Assembly: GCA_035236585.1 (NCBI GenBank)
Contig: CP141136.1
Coordinates: 52,965,136-53,029,135 of the forward strand
Direction of reading: 5' to 3'
DNA from: Warburgia ugandensis
Taxonomy: Eukaryota; Streptophyta; Magnoliopsida; Canellales; Canellaceae
Length of the DNA stretch: 64,000 nucleotides
Shown: positions 31,195 through 46,795 of the stretch, piece by piece
Numbering within the stretch: position 1 is the stretch's first letter
Layout of the letters: the number at the start of each line of letters is the position of its first letter
The notes under the pieces: generated by a model
What the model was told of the DNA's origin: nothing
The model's database searches: none
What the model saw: the letters and a program-made list of their open reading frames with translations, nothing else
Made by a program: the position numbers and the translations under genes

Positions 31195-33214
31195 TGTAAT
31201 GGACCACATTATGTTTATAAATTATGAAAATTTTGAAGTCAGTTGTTGACTAACATGGTGTAAAAACAAGTTGAAATGAAGCTTAAACAAAAATTTTAAT
31301 TATTTATTTTTAAATAAATTGCGTGTAATTGAAATATAAGTGATAATAAAACTTTAATTTGGTAAGACTTAATGATCTAAGCCAATAGTAGATAAACGGT
31401 CCCAAGTACAACTTGTCAATGTGAGGTCTGGACTTCAAGTCACCTCCTTGACAAATTTTAAGAAGAAAATCATATTTTATGATAATTAATTAATATGAAT
31501 TTTACATGTGGACAAGTCAAATTAGGAGACCCACATGGTGAAGGATGGTTTTCATATGACAAAACATGTGAAAATATTGAATGATGATCCAAAGGTTATG
31601 ACATGAATGAGACCAATAGAGGAGTTACATATTTGAACCATTGGATGATAATCCAGTGGTTGGGGACATGAAAAGGTTTGAGTGGAAAAAGGGGAGTGCA
31701 TGTGAGAGAAAGAAGAAGAAAGTAAGAGGAAAGAGGAAGGAAAATAAAAATTTGGATATAGAGAAAGAACTAGGCTTGCTAGAATTTCTGACGAAACAAA
31801 TTGAGGAGGTGATGCAAGACTAGATCTCGATTTTCTTTTCTAAAATTACAAACTCCAATGTTTTAAACAGCCAAATTTTTTTGGATGATTGAGATTTGAT
31901 CATAATCATGATTGTTCTCAATTTGGATAGTTTGATTTCATATATACGCATGGAATTTGCATGGAAATACTTTGTTCGAATGCATGATCCAATACCTTTA
32001 TTCTATCAAATATGATCTTGTTTCATGATTAACTTCTCATCTATTATATGCATTTTAAGATACCTATATGCTTGCATATGTGTATTCTATAAATAAAAAA
32101 ATTCAATATACATAATTATGTTCACATGTATTTAATTTACTAATGAGATAAATCTTTATTATACATCCAATAGAGATTTTATGTAAACAAGAACGCATGA
32201 TCTATACTTGAAATTATATGCTTCATTGGTATGATTTTCAGAATTAATATATACATATGTCATAGAGGAGTTTTTCAATTGAAATATTCCAATTAAATTT
32301 ATGATTGTCCATGATAAAGTATGCAACTATATTGATGTATTTAAGATTAAATTTCTTTTGAATGCAAGACTCATTTGGTTAAAAACGCATATACACATGA
32401 CCAATATACATGTTTTGGATCAACCTTTTGGATGGTCTAATTTGAATGTTTGTGTTGTGTATTAGCATGTGGTTGTTAACTAGTGAAATTATTGGATGGA
32501 TTCTTGCTAGTTTAGATACAAATGTTGCTGAAAATATATTATTTCAAGGCTTACATGAATAATATATTAGAACTTAAAACTAGTTAGTAACTCAAATCAT
32601 GATCAAGTGCTATAATATAAGTATGATGGATCAACTTACCATGACATTTAATCTTTATTTCATACTTAGTTTAAACTACAACTAAAGGTATTTGGGTACA
32701 TGGACTAAAGGTGAATGCATGCAAAAATCTATAAATAAAACTTCTTATACTAAATTACTAAATGTGTACAAAGTCATAATTAGTATAAAGTCTCATTAAT
32801 TCCAACACATTTGTAATTACATACACTTGATTATATTGAGGGTGTAATGAAGAGTGTTCATTCAAAACGAACCAAACAACCATCTAGTTGTATAACGCAT
32901 TGGACAGGCAGCCACAGTGAAGCTTAAGCATATGGCACTATCATCATGGTAGCTGCACAACATGTATTTTTGAACTAGCAATGATAGGGACACATGTGTA
33001 TAAGCACAAGGAACATGGCACTGATTAGCTTAGTAGTGACTAGGCATATGGCACTAAGTAGTTTGACATTACCCGAGTGCATGAGGACAAGAAACTTGAC
33101 TGGGATCAGCAGGTACATGATGTTCAATCACTAAACAAATATTAGACGTGCAATGATAAGTAATCTAACATTCCCTGGATGTACAATGTCAAGCAACTAG
33201 GATATGATCAAGTG

Positions 33215-33284
<70 letters not shown>

Positions 33285-35072
33285 AAACTAAACCACCTAG
33301 AAGTGGCCAAGGGTGCGTTACAAAGTAAACTAGCATGGACCAAGTGCGTAATAGAAATCCATCTAGCAATGATCAATCACATAATATTAATCATTCTAAC
33401 CTTGTTTAGATACATATGCACTAAGTAGTCTACTAATGGCCAGATGCACCAGTATTTCACACCTACCAATCACCCGGTATATATCAGCATTGAATATTGA
33501 TCAATGTATATATTATTGGTAGAAATTAGAATACATGAAATCATATAACTTCAAATATGTGAATATTATACTAAAACATGATACATAGCATAATAAGTGA
33601 TGCTTGTAACATATTATACACCAAGTCACACCCCCATGAATTTAGCATAATGAACGTCCCAAATAGTATACAAACAATAATTACACTATCCAACTTACTA
33701 TGCAGTGTTATAACTTATGGGTTATGTTTATAATTGGGATGGATGACTAATATAGGACCCTCGGATATTTGGAAATTATGCATAGGAACTATAGGTTTAT
33801 TTGGCATATGATTTGTGTTTGATAATACTTGGAATAGATATTAACTCAAAGCTTTGTAGGTACAAAGTGATTTAATAAATAAATATTATGTTTTTGAATG
33901 GTTATGAAACCCTTTTGTTTTGAATTGTTGCTTTTCATTTGATTCTTCAAGAAAATTGTACATAATTACATGTGGTTTGGCATATAAATGTTTATGCATA
34001 CATTCTGAACTAACAAGAATGAAAATTCCGTGCTACTTGTTAATATACCTTTAGTTTTGATTTGGGCACTTTAGTGCTATGAGATTTTGACTAATTAGGC
34101 AACTCAATGAGTTAGTCCTAACTTGGGGATTTTATATAGAAAACCTCATTGGTTACTATGCTTGGAAGTCTAGTTGGCCACTAGCTTCTGAACAGGTACT
34201 AGCTTATGGTAGGCATGTTTGATGGGAATAAGTTGCATGGGAAGGCTACTCTTGTTTTTGGTTTGATCCGCCTGTGCCATACCGACGATGTAGTTAGTGT
34301 AGTACCCACTAACAAGGGCAGATTGAAACTTTTGTTTCCCTTCATGCATAGTTGACCTTATGATCTGTTTGGACATGAGCTGACATGTTGATCGTTCTCA
34401 AGAATATTAACCTATGCCACTTAGTGATTGATCATTTGATTGATTAGCTAATGAATTGATGGATTAATCAATTTGATTATGTTATTTAAAATAGTTTGAT
34501 TTTGATGGAAATACTTATTCATGGAATTGAAGTCTCGCTATTTGACGATAGCATTAATTTTTATAAATTAATCATGTGTATTTAATAAAATAAAAAAAAT
34601 TGCATAGCACACATTTCTGCTATTTTGACTAGTCTTGTATTACCTATAGGGTAATTTATATTACTCACAAATCACCCCACAGGTGAAGGGCAGAAAGAAA
34701 AGCGTGAGATTAACACGTAGAAGATTGAGTAAACTTGGAGTTTCAAAGTATGAAGAACTAGAAACAGTTTTACTTTATTTGAAGATTTTAGTCAATTTGT
34801 AATAAATTATAATATTTGAACTTTAAATTGTAATTTAACTTAGTAGTGTTTGGGCTGTGACTAGTAGGTCTTGACTGGCTGAAAAAGATGAACTGTTATT
34901 TTAAATATATTGTGGATATTTATTTGGCGTACTTGGGTTAGAAGAAGCAATTCAAATATATTATTATATGTAGAGTTGTAAGAAAATAAAAATAAAAAAT
35001 AGGATTGATCTTGACAAATTTCTTAAACAAAAATATTTAGAAAATCTATTTATAAAAACCCAGGATGTCACA
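31195..35072 (+). mobile_element. Solo LTR nested in a LINE (3.88 kb)
   Basis: Starts tgtaatggacc and ends ggatgtcaca. It is flanked by a perfect 5-bp target duplication, atata, at 31190-31194 and 35073-35077. The host LINE reads continuously across the junction if the insertion and one duplication are removed, which fixes both borders. No retrotransposon protein domain is visible inside. Length (3878 bp) and termini are close to those of the 25765-29656 element, but I saw no clear interior similarity, so they may be different subfamilies. Being nested, it is younger than the LINE insertion. Confidence 0.88.
33217..33281. repeat. (AT)n microsatellite
   Basis: About 32 AT units inside the solo LTR. 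The Tyr-Ile open frame across it is an artefact. Confidence 0.97.
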
Positions 35073-36230
35073 ATATAAGAGATGACACAGTTCTTGTTGA
35101 TTAAGAAAATTCAGCTCCCCTGAACAAGTGTGCTTCTGATGCTTAAGATAACAATGACAAGCTCACTAAATAGAGTGAAAAGGAGAGAGGAAAGGGATCA
35201 CCTTGCTTGAGACTCGTTTCCATCATTTTGAATAAGCCTTTGAAGAGTCGTTTATAATTAGAGAGAGCCATGATGAAGAAAGGATTGATTGGATCTGCTT
35301 CCTCCATCTAGATCCGAAACCAAATTTCTCCATCATATATATTCTACAGGACCTTCTAATCTACCTGGTCATATGCCTTCTAAAGATCTAGCTTGACCAA
35401 AGCACACCCGTTTTTTTGAGTTTCTCCAGGTATCAGCAATTTTCACAGCCACCAGTATCCCACTCAAAATCTACCTTTTCTTGACAAAAATGGATTAATT
35501 CTGTGTAATAATAGTGTAAACAAGTGGATAGTCTGTTAACAAGAACTTTGAGTTGAGCAAGTAATCAGGGATAAAGCCACAAATCCTCTACTTGAGTAAG
35601 CTGAGACTTTTTGGGAATGAGAACTAGAAAACTGAGCCCATACTCTTCGATTAATTCTCTCATTGTGATAGAAGACATTAAAGTGATTGATTACATCATT
35701 TTTGAATACCTTGGAAAACTGCTGACAAGAACTGAGGTAGAACCCGTCAGGGCCTTGTGCTCCATCACCATCGCCTTGAAACGAAGCCCTTTCGATTTCA
35801 TCTTCATTATTGTTGCTTCTAACTCTTCTGCCTGAATCGGAGAGAGAGACTTCAATTGTAGGTCAGGGAGGTTTGGGTTGAAGTTATCATCTCTCTTGAA
35901 GAAAGATGAGAAGTGAGAAACCAACTCGTTGACAATCAAGTCGTGATCAGAGATGATCCCTTGTCAATGCATAGAGAGGATATACAGTTGGATTTTGCTC
36001 TAAAACATGCAATATCATGAAAAAAGTGTTTTGGTCCCCTTCAGAGTGCCATTTGACGCGAGATTTCTGTCTTATGGATATCTATTCCATGAATTAAGAG
36101 TTGAGAAATTCTTTCTTGTATCTGATCTTAGAAGTCGCTATGCTCTTAGAATAGTGAAGATCCAAGCCTCTCCAAAGTGTAAATAAGAAAACGAGTTGTT
36201 CTAAACCTTTTTGTCAGGAGAGAGAAAAGA
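35073..36230 (-). pseudogene. LINE ORF2, 5' part (pre-RT and RT N-terminal half), antisense
   Basis: Read from about 36090 downward: an RQKSRVKWHSEGDQNTFFHDI block (plant LINE 'W...GD.NT.FFH' motif); INELVSHFSSFF; a GDGDGAQGPDGF block, the LINE 'DKAPGPDGF' motif, in a shifted frame near 35760; KAYDQVD near 35370; and a SLKQGDPFPLSFSLY block, the 'GLRQGDPLSPFLF' motif, near 35200. It stops at 35073 where the solo LTR begins. The next RT motif (YVDD) resumes at 31192. Several stops and frameshifts are present. Confidence 0.9.
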
Positions 36231-39203
<2,973 letters not shown>

Positions 39204-39235
39204 AAAAGAAATATAAAAAAGTAATCTCAAACCCA

Positions 39236-39279
39236 AATTTTCTTCTATACATACATATATACATATGTATAGAAGAAAT

Positions 39280-39280
<1 letters not shown>
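39236..39280. repeat. Near-perfect inverted repeat (hairpin) between two CT tracts
   Basis: The left arm runs to 39253 (tcttctatacata) and the right arm begins at 39264 (tatgtatagaaga). Arms of about 17 bp surround a 10-base AT-rich loop. The left arm has one extra T. Confidence 0.9.

Positions 39281-39283
<3 letters not shown>

Positions 39284-39336
<53 letters not shown>
39284..39336. repeat. Compound (CT)n(CA)n microsatellite
   Basis: About 17 CT units (39284-39317) followed by about nine CA units (39318-39336). Confidence 0.95.
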
Positions 39337-42130
39337 GTCCCATTGCTTTATATATCCCTAATTTATTCTTTTTCCTATAATATTTTCCTCTTTCCTTTGC
39401 TTTCTCTATCCCCATTTTTTTTCTTTTCCTAGAATCCTTTTCTCTTTGGAGACTTACCCATAGTCATAAGAACTACCATTTTACCATGTTTCTCACTTGA
39501 AAGAATTCATCAATGATAGATGAAATGGAAATAGCACTTGGCAAGCATAAAAGCAAAAATTCTTCCTCAACCTAGAAATATTTGCATCTACGGCACAATA
39601 TCGAACACAATTAAATGTTTAACAGATATTTCATCAATTAAAAAGACTAGGAGATGATATTGAGTTGAATATCAATTATTGTAAGAAGCAGACAACTTTG
39701 AACTCCCTCTTTTACGAAAAGAGGTCCTCAAACTTGAGAATATTATTTTATATATTTGTGGGTTTTTAAGAAATTTTATTATCTTATGAATTTAGCAAGT
39801 TTATTAACTTACCACGTTGACCAAGGTTGGGATGAGACACTTTGTATTAGTTTAGTGAAATCATTAATTTAGCGGTTATTACTTTAAGGGGTCCCAAAAT
39901 ATTTGATATTATTCAGAAAGTTAGGTGGATATTTGGAAATTATTCCTTTTTTTTGTAATTAAGAATATATCCCAGGCAAAAATTCTCCCTGTAAAAGTAA
40001 ATTATTGGTGCGAGGTGATTCGTCTGCCGGTAAAACTTTCCTGGCAGAAATTATCTTTTTCTCAGCAGACCATAGCCAGAGACAGTTTTCTTGTGGTGAC
40101 ATACTGGTGCATGTATTCAGTCCGCCAATCTCGTATCTTTGGCTCGAAATCCCCATAGTGTCAAAGATCACTGATTCTCTTCATCTAATAGTGGCAGGAA
40201 TGATCCAAGAGCCAATTTGTGGTTTGAAGACCACTAAATGGTCTTCTTTCTCATGGCTTAATTGCCACTGTCATCTCCTTGTTAACTTTGAAGGACCTTG
40301 CGCCTTAATCTAGCCAATCTAGTTCTAAAGATTTGGTACTCATGCAATATGAGGTATCTAGAGATACATCAAGCCATAGAATGTGTGGCTTTCACTGAGG
40401 TGCATGTCCATACAACATCAACTTTACAGAGTTATAAAGGTACATAGTGCGATTCACCAAAAACAGTAGCTACAAAATAAAGTAAACATTGTTGCCATCG
40501 TTTAGCCTAGAAAGAGTAATGGGCACAAAAGTAGACCACCAGGGTGAACGATCACATCATTTGTACTTAGATGTCGCCTGATCAATAGCTTTCGTTGAGG
40601 ACTTTCATGATTTAACAAGAGTTGTTTTCTGAATAAACTAAACCAGAAAAGAAATATTTAACAAGCACAAAACTATCAGCTCTTGTGTGCTTGTTTGTTT
40701 GTTTGTTTGTTTTCCTTCATTGCTTTCATCTTCTTCTTTTTTTAACTTTATTGTATATTTTTTGGTTTATCAAATCTAAAACTTAGAGGCTGACTTTAAT
40801 TTACTACAATAAAGTCCGATATCAGTTACAACACCAAGGGTCTCAATCAAGATGACCCAGAATTAATATAATCTTGCTAACTTGATTGCCATAAAAATAT
40901 AAAAAACAATATAATTTAAAAAGATACAAAACAAACCTATCGTCCAAAATAATTTTCATATTCGTATTGTAAATACCAACTCCATACAGATGTATGGTTC
41001 TAAATAAGTTCCTGACATCTGCTTCTTCTATGTTATGTCGTATTTAAATCAGCATGAACATGATGTACATGATTGATTATATAAGCCCTCTTAAAAGTTA
41101 TGGGTTCCACTATATGAAGACAAAAGAGGTACTAAATTTGGGAAGGCTAACATTTGAAGGAGTTGATACTTCCTTTGGCATTAGAACTAATCCTCGTATA
41201 TTGGACACGTCCCATGATTGGTGAAAATAAGGTTTAACAACCTAATAATGACAAGCTAAAACAAAAAGAGGGGAGCAACTATCAAAACAAGGTGAGAAGA
41301 TATCAGGTTTGTCAAATTTATTCCTTACATAATAGGACTAAAACTGTTATCCAATGTGAAGGTCTCAAAGTGATTGGTGCAATATGATACCATGAAGAAA
41401 CAAAGTTTGTGGATTCTAAAGGCTTGGAGAAAGGAAGAAACATGTGGTGCTTGGATGACTCCATGCAGTCCATGGGTATGTGGGCACCTACCATGTGGTG
41501 TGTATGTGGCTAATCGTCTAGGTACATCTGGACACTTTGTTGTTGTCGCTTTCTTTCTCAGTTTGTCTCAATAGCAAATGACTTCTTATTTTGAAATTCA
41601 CCCTTAATTAACAATACGTCTTTGAAGTACCATCTGAATACAGCTAGGCCTGCGGCTTGGGGTTTGTTGTTTCTCCGGAAACCTTAATTTGAAAGAGTCA
41701 ATGATTTAGCCTGCATCATGCACTGTGAATGAAGTTTTCTAGTACAAATATTTTGACGTTGAATTGATTGGTTTTCACTTGGTTTGCGTTTGACTTTGGT
41801 TGTTAGAGTTAACTTTACATCATTGGTTTTGGTTGGCTGTGGTTTCGTTATTGGTTCTATTCTTTTTCATTTCAGAAGATAATTGATTCTATATTTCTTT
41901 TTTCTTTTTATGATGCAAGCGGAGAATTACAAAGCAAATTACTCACTCTCCTTACATGTTTAATAAAATTTTCACTTTATAATCAAGCTAACATAATCTA
42001 CAGCTAAATTTTATTGGTAGGATTGAGAGCTTGGACCACCCCATCAATTTGAAATTAGTCACTATGGGATTGATTACCAATACTATGTTTGATCAATAGA
42101 ACAGAGGATGTTTATCGAGCCAGTGCACTT
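39337..42130. other. Unassigned sequence
   Basis: Frames at 39925-40313 on both strands and at 41374-41574 contain no recognisable domain. A short GTTT tract lies near 40692-40712. No gene called. Confidence 0.35.
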
Positions 42131-42176
42131 AGAAAGGCTTACAGTGGATACCTAAGCACCCAGGGATAGGGAAGGA
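42131..42176 (+). pseudogene. Fragment of organelle-type 23S/26S rRNA 5' end
   Basis: The word agaaaggcttacagtggata followed by 'cctaagcacccaggga' and 'gggaagg' closely matches the conserved start of plastid and mitochondrial large-subunit rRNA (aggaaaggcttacggtggat, cctaggcacccagaga, gaggaagg), as I remember it. Differences are mostly transitions, as expected for a decayed nuclear copy. Similarity fades on both sides, so only about 46 bp is claimed. It is a fragment, not a functional rRNA gene. Confidence 0.6.
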
Positions 42177-43979
42177 TATATAGAGTGCTTGTTACGTAGG
42201 AAAAAGCCTCAAACAAAGGTTTTTAGCTTTTCCTTTATCATAGATGCGCATGTTTTTCCAACAAAATTATGAGGATCTAGAAATACGAGCATAGCCACTC
42301 TTGTTCAATTATCAAAACAATTGATTTGCTACCCTTAGCTACAGATGGGATTAACACCAAGCTTTCCTAGGTTGCCCTTGTCTATAAAGGAGATGGATGT
42401 AGGCAGTTCCTTTAATATTTTCTAACTATCCATTTAAAGGCCACAAACTAGAGGCATAAATTAATAGATGAAGTTTGATTTTTTATTGTGCATAGGCTCA
42501 TCTACAGCATAGCCAAATCTAAAGTCACACAACTAGTAATGCCTTGTGCGTATTCCATCCATGTTCTTCTAAAATATTGAACACTGGTGTCCATCATATG
42601 CACTGGAATCTAAGTTATTACTTGAGGGATACATTTGTTTAAATTATCTAAAGCATTTTATTTAGTGGGTCTTACTATAAGTGAATGCTTAATGGATTCA
42701 TCCATATGGTTGGATTTTCTTAATTTTGCATGTATTAATGAATACAATCTGATGAGCTTTTGACTTCTATTTTGAGTCCAGTTGAAGCATGTCTTTTCAT
42801 CTTTCTGCCTACAAAACTGAAAATAAAAGGCTAAAGGATTGTCTAGATTCTAGAAATTAGCCTTCAATTTGAGACTTTTCATCACCGTGCTATTTATTTT
42901 TTCATGGAAATAACATTCTTGAATCTTATCCTTCTCTAGCATCTCACTTCTTGAAAATGAATTTTTGAATTTTTCTTTTTCCTTTTTCCAAAGAGTGCAA
43001 GCCAATTCACCTTGTCCTTAGATAGGATAGGGACCAAATTTCACAACCAGTAGATTGTTTTAAGGGATTCTATATAAGTTGAAAAGTATAGCAGCTGAAA
43101 TTTTAAAATTTATTCAAAAACCCAAAACAAGTGATTAGGATTTTTCAAATGCATTTAATTTTTATTTATTACCTACTTTTTGTATGGTGAATCAAATGTA
43201 CAGCTTATATCTTCCAGAAGGAATCACCATGTATGAAAAAAATAGGATATCACCTTCTTAGCATCCGAATCCTACCGGAACTCTTTTTCAAAAGTAAGGC
43301 CACACACCCAAATACAATCTAGAACCCTCCACCTACTATGTGAAAGGCTCTTTCTTATGCTACTAGAGTAGAATGATAAATAAATCTGCTGGGAAATGAA
43401 AGATATTAGGGTATGGTATTTGCATTAGGCTTGAAATTTGGTATTCATATAAGGTAATGCCCATAAAGTCTCGTATAGCCTATAAGAAGGTCACTGACCT
43501 TCTGTTGGTTGATAAATTCTTAATGTTATTTTTGAAGTTTCTCATGTATTAATTTTACTCAGATCACTGTGTGCATCATCCAATGGATGTATTTTTTCAG
43601 CATCATCATCGTTTGGACACCTGTCTTTGCTTCCTTATTCTGTTTCGTCATTACGTAAATGCCATATAGAAAGGGAAGTGATATTTTCACATGCCCCTCT
43701 TGAACTAATGGCATCCCCTTATTTGTGTATTGTGATAAAAGTACAATTAGATCCACCTTTGTGAATGATCTTAACCCATTATCTTTACCATCTTGCCATA
43801 GATGGGCTATATTCAAAGACCACAAAGTTTGCTAAGCCTTGCCATTGATTTCTTTAGCTTTTTTGAGTACCATTAATTTTACTATCATCCATTTCATAAC
43901 TTGAAAAACTCAAGAAACAATTATGGGATCATCCAAAATATGTGACATAGGGAACATAGGTATGTTAATTTTAGCTATT
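42177..43979. other. Unassigned sequence
   Basis: An 88-codon minus-strand frame (43559-43825) is not recognisable. No transposon domain could be read. No gene called. Confidence 0.35.
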
Positions 43980-44118
43980 TTATGTAGATGCAAAGAGCAA
44001 GTGATATATGATTGGCTGAAAAAAAATGTAGAAAACAAAAAAAAAGTTAGAGGAAATGGGAGTTAGAAACTTTTTCCTGGCCAATCAAATATCACATGCA
44101 CTTTACACCTGCAACTCC
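43980..44118. mobile_element. Short foldback MITE, family B, copy 1
   Basis: About 139 bp. The left end (gcaaagagcaagtgatatat, gattggctg) and the complement of the right end (gttgcaggtgtaaagtgcat, gtgatatttgattggcc) form terminal inverted repeats of about 35 bp around an A-rich centre. A copy with the same left end and centre lies at 55772-55868. Confidence 0.75.
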
Positions 44119-44759
44119 TTCACACACACACACAATGGAAAAATGTAATATAATGGTTCAAATTACCAAAAAAGTGGCCTCCTCTGGTGAAAATAGGAAG
44201 TTAGTTTTAAAGAGGGAAATGAAGATAGAAAGAAAGAAAAACTAAAGTGGGTTGAAGTTGATAGATAAATGGCTGAATATCATTGCCAATGTGTTTAACT
44301 ACAAGAAAGTGGGAATGGTGTTCTGCCTTGTCTATTTGCTTGAGACTAAATGTCGGGCTCCAAATGCATCTCATACTTTTCTTTGCTACAAGAAAAAAAT
44401 GTGAGAAAACCAAAATGCTTCTCCTTTTGCTTGCAGAATCATATGAAACAGTTACGTGATAGGAGAACATTTACATCATTTATTTAACTTTCCATGAAAG
44501 ACACCAGAGTTACAAAAATCTGGATTTGGGAAAATTTTAACAAGGCATATGTTTTCATGGTTTTAGCTCACGTTGGAAATTTGGAGAAAAATCTAATTGA
44601 CAACACGATGGGGTGTCAATTACATGTTGAGAATTTGATACGCAATGAAATTTATTTAGGATATATGAGAACTTGAGTAATTGATTCTAATTTGATTCGA
44701 TAAATTGGTATGTAATTTGAGAACTATGAGGAAATTTGAATTAGAAGGAATGCTAGTAT

Positions 44760-45132
44760 GTAGTGCAATATCACCTGAGCAAAGGTGAAGCACCTCCACA
44801 TTTCCATGGTGGCACACATGCCTTTTATCTAGTCGTTCATCTGACATAACTAATTTTAGATACCTCACGGCCCAAAAAAATTCAATAGCTTCCAGATAAT
44901 GGTACTTTCATCTTGCTAGATACCAACGGTCAAAAGCATTCTAGAAACAATGGTTTTCATTTAACGAACTAAAACACAAATTTTTAGATGCTACAGGATG
45001 CCTCTTGAAATAAATTTCGAGTCATGAGATACCCAAAGTTAGTTGTGTCAATGAATGGGCTCAATTAATGGTATTGGAAGAACCATGTAAAAGTAGAGGC
45101 ACTTTACCCTTATTTGAGGGCTATCGCCCTCT
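44760..45132. mobile_element. MITE, family C, copy 1 (~373 bp)
   Basis: The left end (gtgcaatatcacctgagcaa, aggtgaagcacctccacatt) pairs with the complement of the right end (agggcgatagccctcaaata, agggtaaagtgcctctactt) as an imperfect inverted repeat of about 45 bp. Interior words (ggtactttcatcttgctaga, gaactaaaacacaaattttt, gttgtgtca) recur in the same order at 48211-48520. No transposase is present. Confidence 0.7.
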
Positions 45133-46327
45133 ATACCAGTGAATTATTGAGCCCTTTAACTTGAGTTGCTTGTATTAAGAATAGTGACAGGGAATACAAT
45201 TCACATGCCCATGTTAGTCTAGCCTAGTTGGCCTATTCTAGAAGTTGTCTTTTGATTTCCCTTTCACTTGTAGTAGTATGGGAACAAGTGAATTCCTTCA
45301 TATTTTAGCACCAAAAGTTTTGAGGCATTGAGGACCATTCAATTTGAAGTCTTTTGTGTCCAAGCAGATTGTGTTTTTAGAAACTTTGATTTAATTGTAG
45401 GAATGTAGAAGATTGAATAAAAACAAACAAAACAAGACTCCAGACACAAGGTACATGACTCACATGGTTTTTTGTCTAGTTTCAATGGAGCAAATACAAA
45501 GCAAATCATGCATTCTTACTCATATGCTATCCTAAATTTAATCCTTACCCTAGGAACAAGCATACTCTAGAGGAGATACCTTGATTTTGTTATAACCACT
45601 TATGCTAGGGCAATGTGATTCACATGGTTGTAGTTAATTTGTGACATTTTCCATTTTCCTTTTAGCATGTAGAAGAATGAGTCTGAATAATTTTTAGATT
45701 CGCAAATAACACCTTCCAAAAGGTACTATATTTTGGTGACTTCAGGCAATATTTTTGGAAGATCTAACCCATACAACTTGTTGGACTCTCCTAGATTGCC
45801 GAACACAAGAATTTCTCTGAATGGATCTTTGTAGCAAACATATTTTTTCTGCTTCATGCTGAAGTTGGATATTTAATGAACAATGAATAAAAGAAAATTC
45901 TGTAAGATAAATAAATTAATTACCATGAGAATGTTATTGAAATGTTTATAGGTATTATTTTTAGAAACCCTTACAAGACTATAACTCACTCATTAGGGGT
46001 AACCTAGGGGTTTAAAGGATTTCTCATCATCATCATTATCATCAAGACCTTATCCCTATTAGGGGTTAGCCACATGAATCTTGTTCTTCCATTCTCCTCT
46101 AATAATTGACATGGCTTCATTTAGTCCCAAAGTTTTTAAATTTTTTCTCACCACTTGGGTTAGAACCATTATATTTACAAAATAAAAAGTAATTGGTTAG
46201 AATTATTTGATGGACATGATTTTTTAGATCTAAGCTAAACATGAGGGATCAGACAAGATAAAAGTAGATATGTTGGAAGACTGCTTTAGTTATATAAAAT
46301 TATTTGAACTTTGTATCAAAGCCTTCT
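45133..46327. other. Unassigned sequence
   Basis: AT-rich, no recognisable gene, repeat or domain. A short 'catcatcatcattatcatca' run occurs near 46027. Confidence 0.4.
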
Positions 46328-46405
46328 AAGCATAGTGGCACAAGAAAGGAGTCTCTCACTTAGGTGATCGGGGTTCGAGACTATACATGGGTGTGTGTAT
46401 CATTA
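46328..46405 (+). mobile_element. tRNA-derived SINE-like head
   Basis: An A-box-like 'tagtggcacaag' near 46334 and a B-box-like ggttcgagact at 46372-46382 are spaced as in a tRNA promoter. They are followed by 'acatgggtgtgtgtatcatt' and an A-rich tail. It lacks a foldable tRNA acceptor stem, so it is a short SINE or tRNA pseudogene and not a tRNA gene. Confidence 0.5.
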
Positions 46406-46544
46406 AAAAACAAATTGAACTTTGTGAAGAAATGACTAGAGCTACTACTATTAACACCCATCTCCACCCCCACCCCCCCACCCGATAGCTACACCTGTAT
46501 TGTGGTAGTGTCACTTCTAGTAGCTAAGATGAAAAGGCGGAGTC

Positions 46545-46795
46545 GATTTCAGGTCATCACAACCATTCATCTTTAAGGTCCTATTCTGTGGTAGGCTATG
46601 ACCTAACCGATCCATTAGGTGATCCTAACTATGCTGCAACTCGAGTTATAAACTGCAGTAAAGTTGTTTACCATTTACGTTACATTTGGTGCTTGTTTAG
46701 ACCACAAAAAAAGAATGACTTGGATCATCCAATATTGTATAAGTTTCTTTTGGGATTTGACCCATCTAAACCATAAGGTGAATGGTTTAGATGCT
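46545..46795. mobile_element. Divergent foldback element related to family A
   Basis: Arms share 'accattcatctttaaggt' and, on the complement, 'accattcaccttatggt', then 'ccgatccattaggtgatcct' against 'tggatgatccaa'. Termini are not resolved. It directly adjoins the LINE remnant at 46796. Confidence 0.4.

Noticed and set aside
46328..46405. Functional tRNA gene
   Set aside because: A and B boxes are present, but acceptor and anticodon stems do not pair, and an A-rich tail follows. SINE-like instead.
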